Source of the DNA: Halichondria panicea
Taxonomy: Eukaryota; Porifera; Demospongiae; Suberitida; Halichondriidae
NCBI RefSeq assembly: GCF_963675165.1
Contig: NC_087377.1
Span: 17,494,518-17,558,517, forward strand
Length of the DNA stretch: 64,000 nucleotides
Reading direction: 5' to 3'
Below the pieces are notes generated by a model. It was not told the DNA's origin and did not search any database. It saw only the letters and a program-made list of their open reading frames with translations. Below are positions 57,530-64,000 of the stretch, in pieces (positions within the stretch are counted from its first letter, which is position 1; each line of letters starts with the position of its first letter). The position numbers and the translations under genes were made by a program.

Positions 57530-60500
57530 TCAATGTTCAGTGGTGGGGGAGTAGTCTTGTAACCATGACGCCACCTTGCGTCTCAGCTGTGCCCTCCTGC
57601 TCTCTTGTGCCTTCTCCTCTCGGGACAAGGGTACAAAGGTCACCCAGCAATGCAGCACTCGACTCTTGAGACGCCTATAGTGTGTGTGTGTGGGGGGGAG
57701 GTCATTACGTTGGGCATGGATGCAATGAGTGACAGAGACTGAGATAAAATAAGGCAAAGTACATGTACATGTATTACATGCAATAATCCCTGACGAAAAT
57801 GCTAGCTACATGTACAAAAATTCCCCAAGCCACAGAAATCTCAACAAATGATACACATGTACATATACAGTAATGATTGTATCGACTATCCAACACAGAC
57901 ACCACACTGTTACATGTATAGATGTGTGTATAGATGTGTGTGTGTGTTTGTGTGGGGGGAGAAACAATGCAGAGGCTACACACCCGTAGCCAGAAATCTC
58001 ACAAGTAATGTATATAGAGCATGACATAATTATTATTGACTGTCCAATAGACACCACACTAGTAAATACGTGTATAGAAACAATACAAAGGCTATACACA
58101 CCCTAGCCACAGAATGCCACAAGTTATAAGCATCATGTACGGCGTAGTGATCATTTACATCTAACTGACTACATAGTTTACCTCTCGTGCATTTTCCGTG
58201 CCTGCCTGTCCATCTCCCACCCCCTCACTCTCCCCTCTCTAGTGAGCCGTGACCAGCCTCGGAACACACGCCTAGTCAACAGTCTGATCACACTAGCCCC
58301 GGCCAGCACTTCCAACCGAACACACTCAACCATGTACTGCACAGAGAAAGATGACATTGCAATAATTAGTAACACTTAACCCTTTCCCGGCTTTAGCCGT
58401 CATATGACGGCAGCGGTAGTGATAATTTTCAAAAATCGTTGTGGGCGCTGTGTTGGAGCTATGCGCACACTGTAGGTACCAGCACATGCGCATTGGGCTG
58501 CTCTTTCACATGGTATCTTTAATATCTTGCCTCGAGGTACGCTTTGTGCAGTACTGTCGAAAGAAAAGTGACCGTTTGATAATGGCTACAAGATCTTCGT
58601 AGTACAACCTCAGCGAGGTTCTAGGGCAGCTAGACAGTGAGAATAACGATACTTATGGCCTTGTTGAGTAAAAGGACAGTGACTGGGATCATACCAAGAG
58701 AGGAAACTACTTGTCAGAGGTCAAGCTATAAACATAGAGCCTGAAGAGCCAGAGGAAGAAGCTCCTGAGCATGAACCAAAGTCCTGGACCTTGTAAGTAA
58801 CTATGGAGTATCATATGTAGTCTGGATAGCTTCAGTATGGTATGCTTAGTCTAGTTAGTACACAAGTGGACATCATGAGCCACCATTGAACTTGTAAACC
58901 TGTGTGTAGGTGAAGAAAACATTTCCCGGGAAAAGAGCGTCTGCCGATACAACCTCGCAGAGAAGTTTCTGCTGATCCTGATTGAACCATGTCACCGTGA
59001 GAACATTGAGAACACTTACTTAGTGTTTTTAGTTACTTCATGCCTTCATACAATATTCTTTATGTTCATAATTGTGAAATGTGTAAAAAATCGTTAATTA
59101 GTGGGGGGTGGTCAGTTGCTAGGTAACGATGATGATGTCATGGTACCCCCAGGATCTGGGCTACCTGTAGGAAATAGTTGCAAGTGATTTCAATGCATTG
59201 TTCATGAGATATGTATTTTTAAAGAAAAATATGTATTTATTCTGTATTTTGTTTTTTTAATTAAAGCCGGGAAAGGGTTAAAGCCACTATAAACCAGGAA
59301 ATTCATTGCCTACAACCAAAACTAAATAAAAAAAGTGGTTCGGCCGGCGTCCCGACCTTCCGCGCAAGCTAGAGTCCTAGCCAGTAACTGGAGTCCCGAC
59401 CAGTGCGCAGATGGAGTCTAATGAAACTTAAGTGCAAGCTAGAGTCCTAGCCAGTGCACCAATACAGACATGTTACTGAGAACTTCAGAAACGAAAGAAA
59501 TATAGGTGTTGCGCAAGCCGGAGTCCCGACCACCTACCTCCCGCTCCGCACACACGTGAATGTGGCTAACTGCAACAGAAGTTACAAAACTTGAAGAGTG
59601 GATCTAACAAGTGGGTGAGGCCATCCATATAGTCTTTTAAAGACCACCATACACCAGGCAACTTCAGGCAATCTGTTGTAGACAATAGATTGCCTGAAAG
59701 TCGCCTGGTGTATGGTGGCCTTTAGTTACAATGTTAGTATTTCTACTAGTTTTATAATTGCACTGACAGAAGAAACACCTTGGTTACTTGGCTACAGTGA
59801 GTGTGTTAGCGTTTCTACTAAGTCTTAATTGTAATTACACCATTTAAAGGAATCTGCCACTTTAAACACATTCATAATACACATGAATTCATAACGTACA
59901 CACACACACACACACACACACAATACATGTACTTTATTAGGTTTCTTAACAAACACATGCAATATAGAAGATGCTTTCAGCTCCAATACTTGGAAAATTC
60001 TGTACACATCACTGAGAGTACAGAAACTACACTGGTCGGTGGCGGTTGGTACTAACCACCTCTAGACACAAAATAACCACCTCTTAGGCCTAGTTTACTA
60101 CATAAAAGAGGCAAATTTGTGTGTTGAATTGAAATTGAGGGTTGAAAATAGCTACCACTTTGAAAACTCTGGGCACAGTACAGAAACTACTCAAACAAAC
60201 ACACATACTCACTCACACACACACACATACTCACCTCTTTCCATGCTTTCATGGACTGCTTCTGAAGATGTCGATTATGTAACTCATCAGCCATTCTATT
60301 TCGAGCCATTGACCTTTGCCCTCTGACCACCTTCCATCTCACAAACGTCCGCTTAACGAGAGATTGACCTCTGACTTTGTCCGCTAGTGCCCTCCCGTCC
60401 CTCATAGCCACAGTGAATCTCACCCACGCATTTAGACCTTTGCTTCGAAGTAGAGCTAGTTTGTAATGGTCGCTGGCCTTCTGGTTGAGTGTCTCCATTT

Positions 60501-63500
60501 GATTCCGCCTCTCTTCACGTTCCAATTCACGCTGCATGGAGAAAAGTCAATTAAGCAATATTCAGGAGGTCATAATTTAAGCAACAATTTTCAATTGGCA
60601 CTTCACTGATTACATAATTATACTGTAAATAGTTATTTGGGAAAATGACATTTGTTATATATTTTGTTATTATGTATTACATTGCCTTTTCCTCAGACTT
60701 TTATCAAGAACCATTATTAACTAAAAAAACTAGAGCACTAAAGTGCAAACCCTCGGCTGGTGACATGATTATAAAGAAACCAGAAGAGTGATATAATGCA
60801 GTGCATATCTAGTGATGTTGTTATCATCATCATGCATGACTTGTACAGCAACTCAGGAGCAATAAAACTAAACCAGACTGGAGGCATGCTGAAACATTTG
60901 AGAACAGGTAGTAGTACTATAGATATATGCACTGTGGATTAGGATCACAGCAAAGAAGCCTGGAGTCTCAGAGAAGTATGGCTCCAGGTCCTGCATGGAT
61001 CTCAGTCAGCTAAAGCAAGCTTTCTACTTTAGTGACCCTGTTCCATTGTTTCTGGACCTGGTACAGGATCACTTCAGTTATAAGTAACGCATGTGCAAGT
61101 TCTGTTCAAGCTACATTTTGCTCGCTTTTATTAGACAAAGAAGCTTTAACACCGAAAGCTGCCACTATTAGAAGTACTGACTTGTTGTGTGGAGGCTACC
61201 CATGCTGTAAACGCAGTGCTAGAACATCCAGGTAAGCAGACCCAGTAACAAGCTTCTTAGCTTTTGCTCGTTTTTATTTGACAACGAAGGTTTAACATGA
61301 AATTCTGCCACTATTAAAACTAATAACTTGTTGTATGAAGGCTATCCATGCTGTAAACGCAGTGCTGTGGCATCCAGGTGAGTAGATTCACCTGTCACAA
61401 ACAAACAAACAAACAAACCAAACGACTACTATAACCCGTGGCCGCCCACGCGCCTCGGATTAATAAACTAAACAAAAATTTCACTGATGATACAGCTCCT
61501 CCCCCCTCACCTGTTTAGCAGCCATTCTCTCAGCTCTCCTAGTGACCTCCCTCTCCCTCCTTGCCTCAGTCTCTGCCCTCGTCCTCTCTTCCTCCTCTCT
61601 AGCCAGAGCCTCTAGTCTCTCCTCCTCACGCGCTGTCTGTCTCGCCACACGAGCAGCCCTACGCTCTGCCATGGCAGTTGATCTATGCTCCATAGCTAGA
61701 CGAGAATTGATATAAGTGTATAATTAAACTAAAATGTAATTTTTGTAACAAACCTGATAGTGGAATTGGGCGAGTGATTTTGTTCGGTGGCCGTTTTTTG
61801 GTGTCTTTTTTAACAATGGAGGTGGTCTTCTTGTCGTTCTTTGTAGTCTCAGATTCCACTCTTGCCAATACTTGAGCCTAAGCAACCACAACATAACCGT
61901 ATGATCATAACGCCCACACACTCACACATACACACACTCACGCCCACACACACCCACACTCACCATCTCATCCTTGGCCGTCTTCCACAGTGAATGTTGT
62001 GCTGATGGCTGATGAAGTATGGGGGGCTTTGGTTGTAAGGGGGTCACTGGTTTGGGGGTAGCCGATATGGGGGGCTTTGGTTGTATGGGGGTAGCTGATA
62101 TGGGGGGGTTTGTGGGGGTTGGAGATGATTGGATAGTGTCTGTACGTTGTGAGGGGGTCATTTTCTGGCGAGGTTTGGAGGGCACATGAACAACTTCAAC
62201 TGGAGGCACACTGTAAGAGAGGGATAGCACGCAAGGGCGTGAACAACCTTAGACAAACAAGTAGGGGGCTTCTGAGGTTGGTAAGGCGTGCTGACTCTTA
62301 TTACATAACCAAAATGGGATTATTCAAAGCCCCCTAGCAATACAATACATGATTGTACATTTTTGTTTTGTGACCCTGTACCGTATGAAAGTTGTATGAT
62401 ATGTACAAGGACTACATACATGTAGATACACTTACTTAATGTTGACCACTCTCTGTGCAGCAGCTGCTAGTAGGGCTTCCATCTTCTTTTTGTACACGAC
62501 CTTTGTTGCCTCTTCTCGTCTCTCGGCTTGTACCCGCTGTACCCACGTCCCCCACCCCCTCAGAATCTTGGAGAGGAGTCTGGAGCGATGATGGGAGCTG
62601 GCTCGCTGGTACAAACTAGACAAGAGAAAATCATTACACAGTACTTTCAATGAAGGGGACCTGGCTACTACAGCGTTCAATAGAGCATCTTTGAACGGCC
62701 ATAACTTTAGTTCTGTTGGTCCAATAACGTCAATTTTATGCTTTTCTGAAAGCTTAGAGAGAGACCTTTCAGATGATGTGTTAAAATCAAAAGTCTATTT
62801 TTTTGGGGCTGTTTTGACAAAATACCATAGGCTATATAATTACAGCCCATGATCTTTTCCCGAAAATAGAAAAACATGGCCAAATCTAAACTTGAGATTT
62901 GAGCATACCATCTGAACAGGCTCCTTCCAAGCTTTCAAAAAAATTGCTGAATTTAGATCACTTGAACGCTTTGAACAATATTTATCCAGAGGGCCATTAT
63001 AAAGAATCACAACTTCACTACAGTAACTATGCGAAGATATTGCACTAGCTTACATTCTGTGTCTCTGTAGTTCTCTGGTTGTCTGATCCCTCTCTCTCCG
63101 TCGCTGACACGTCCCCACCCACCCTAGCCACGCCCCCCACACCTTCGCTAGCAGTCTCCACTCACACACGGCCGCAGCCTTCACAACTTTACCGCGCTCG
63201 ATGACCACCATCTGATACCAACGACTGAAACAGTTGTGTAACAACTTGACGTTGCTCTTGGCGTCTAGCAATTCAATCTCCTCCAATTGCTTCAATAATT
63301 CAATTCTAGTCGATTGACGTTTTCGCTCGTCTTTAATGAATTTCTCCGCTTCCGCTACTGGGTTGATTAACGGAATGGTATCCACGGCAACCAAACGGGA
63401 GCGCCGCTCTTTCTCTCGGAGCTCCGCCCTAATTTGTGTCATGTGATGAGCGATTATTTGTTCGTCTCGTTTACGTCTTGCCAGTGATTGCGTTTCCTCC

Positions 63501-64000
63501 ATTTTCACTATTTCTGTGGCTTCTTGATGAGCTTTGTTAGCCAGGGACTCCCTCGCTGACTGACGAGCCTTCCTCTGTTCCCTAGCAACACGTCTCTCAC
63601 GCACCTGTGTAGCCAATCAGATTACAGTACTAAAATTATTAATAAGTGTCTTACCTTTTTATGTCTCATATCCATGGAAACCGTTGGATCGTGCGATTTT
63701 TTAACGCTTTTAGTCCTGATGTCTAAATTTTTTGTCATTAGATCTTGAACTATGGCCTTTGCACTTTGACCTGCGTCTCCGTGTAGCCAGTCGACAGAGG
63801 ACAGGGAGTCACTGGAAGTGGGCAGAGCTTTGGACTCGAGTCGAACATCATTAATCCAACTCTGAATCAGTTGATCGGCTGCAGACCAAATAAATAAATA
63901 CCATTTTACTAAATATGCGACATTTCGATATACACCATATACACCATGTACATACTCTTGCAGAAGGTAATGTTATAGATAATTAATTGTATTTTTACAT
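57530..64000 (-). CDS. C: coiled-coil protein resembling CCDC191, 3' part
   Basis: At least nine exons: about 63655-63880, 63054-63605, 62440-62616, 61963-62213, 61755-61880, 61510-61697, 60235-60535, 58182-58336 and 57530-57675 (TGA at 57530-57532). The N terminus lies off the right edge. The protein is strongly basic and helical. Blocks such as RRAARVARQTAREEERLEAL look like long coiled coil or single alpha helix. Short W/R repeats recur: CFSRWYQMVV, VCEWRLLAKVWGAW, ILRGWGTWVQRV, GLNAWVRFTVAMR, TFVRWKVVRG, VFRGWSRLTR, VLHCWVTFVP. This W-centred repeat pattern is that of CCDC191 and, more distantly, Sfi1-like centrin-binding proteins. A 61963-62213 exon adds a proline-rich PKPPISATP linker. 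A centrosomal or ciliary role is only suggested by that resemblance. Confidence 0.65.
58380..59277. mobile_element. 898-bp piggyBac-like deletion derivative
   Basis: Perfect 16-bp terminal inverted repeats CCCTTTCCCGGCTTTA, flanked by TTAA at 58376-58379 and 59278-59281, the exact piggyBac target duplication. Inside, a broken plus-strand frame near 58582-58790 (YNLSEVLGQLDSENND, then acidic EPEEPEEEAPEHEPKSW) looks like the N-terminal end of a piggyBac transposase with in-frame stops. The catalytic part is missing. It sits in an intron of gene C and cannot move by itself. Confidence 0.85.
59340..59540. repeat. Imperfect direct repeats (GCAAGCTAGAGTCCTAGCCAGT type)
   Basis: The word GCAAGCTAGAGTCCTAGCCA occurs twice (about 59364 and 59432), with variants GCAAGCCGGAGTCCCGACCA (about 59513) and ACTGGAGTCCCGACCAGTGC (about 59387). 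Confidence 0.6.
59639..59723. mobile_element. 85-bp fold-back element
   Basis: Two arms of about 35 bases (AAAGACCACCATACACCAGG and onward to CAGGCAAT) are inverted around a loop of about 14 bases and would form a long hairpin. TTA on both edges is possible but not certain. A diverged half-copy (AAAGCCACTATAAACCAGG) lies at 59280-59298, next to the piggyBac insertion. Confidence 0.65.
59896..59924. repeat. (AC)n microsatellite
   Basis: About fourteen AC units, in a gene C intron. Confidence 0.85.
60028..60178. repeat. Dispersed intronic repeat, copy 3
   Basis: Diverged copy of the B1/B2 intron repeat (37745-37915, 52185-52345), with an internal duplication of AACCACCTCT and the same end AGCTACCACTTTGAAAACTC. 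Its presence in an unrelated gene shows that it is a mobile or dispersed family. Confidence 0.55.
61115..61390. repeat. Two-unit tandem duplication of about 145 bp
   Basis: GCTCGCTTTTATTAGACAA to ACATCCAGGTAAGCAGA is repeated with about 15% differences as GCTCGTTTTTATTTGACAAC to GCATCCAGGTGAGTAGA. Each unit ends in a donor-like CCAGGT(A/G)AG on the plus strand, but no coding frame is evident. Confidence 0.6.
62690..63050. other. Gene C intron, no feature assigned
   Basis: The longest exon-free stretch at this end of gene C. Contains loosely inverted words (AAAGCTTAGAGAG and CAAGCTTTCAAAA; ACGGCCATAACTTTAG and GAGGGCCATTATAAAG) that may be an old MITE, but ends could not be fixed. Confidence 0.35.

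Noticed and set aside
61030..61240. 67-codon plus-strand frame over the tandem duplication in gene C
   Set aside because: It does not continue in the second unit and has no recognisable domain; the stretch lies in an intron of the minus-strand gene.

Overview
The window is animal nuclear DNA, most likely from a sponge (a demosponge such as Amphimedon; inferred, not proven). The reasons are AT-rich, compact, multi-exon genes with clear GT/AG introns of about 50-300 bp, and metazoan-only families with unusual domain combinations: adhesion GPCRs with IgGFc-binding and sushi or Ig modules, and receptor tyrosine phosphatases with Calx-beta repeats. Almost every gene lies on the minus strand. Exon coordinates come from reading splice sites by eye and from comparing paralogs; gene ends are surer than individual exon edges.

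Region 1 (1-30762) is a tandem cluster of four related adhesion-GPCR units, called A1 to A4 here. The ground plan from N to C is: signal peptide, IgGFc-binding N-terminal domain, EGF, linker domains, hormone-receptor domain (HormR), GAIN/GPS, seven-helix domain. A1 (1-5044, runs off the left edge) and A2 (9471-16852) carry three sushi domains as linkers. A3 (19459-27531) carries two Ig-like domains there instead. A4 (29299-30762) is only the first two exons. Every unit has at least one visible lesion. A1 has a 2-bp deletion just before the GPS. A2 has a 1-bp insertion in exon 2 and another in TM3. A3 has a GT-to-TT change at the exon-1 donor. A4 has a 2-bp insertion in exon 2. A3 has an intact body and A4 has an intact exon 1, so an A4-exon-1/A3-exon-2 transcript would be a complete receptor.

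The spacers between the A units (5045-9470, 16853-19458, 30763-33749) are copies of one segmental duplication. They hold a shared promoter-proximal block, a 36-bp minisatellite with 2, 4 and 3 units, orphan 3'-terminal exons of the tRNA thiolation gene CTU1 on the plus strand, and transposons. For several transposons the empty site can be read in a sister copy.

Region 2 (33750-57076) holds two tandem receptor-type protein tyrosine phosphatases, B1 (33750-46439) and B2 (48031-57076). Their order is signal peptide, Calx-beta repeats, four FN3 domains, one membrane helix, a proline-rich juxtamembrane segment, a catalytic PTP domain (WPD and [10 protein letters not shown] intact) and a degenerate second PTP domain (WNE and MCNDGCGRSG). 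B1 has about 13 Calx-beta domains, six or seven of them in an almost identical 450-460 bp exon-intron array. B2 has about five and no array. The phosphatase halves of B1 and B2 are almost identical, introns included.

Region 3 (57530 to beyond 64000) is the 3' part of a basic, coiled-coil gene with W/R-rich repeats resembling CCDC191. Its introns hold a piggyBac-like deletion derivative, a fold-back element and several simple repeats. No tRNA, rRNA or CRISPR was seen.
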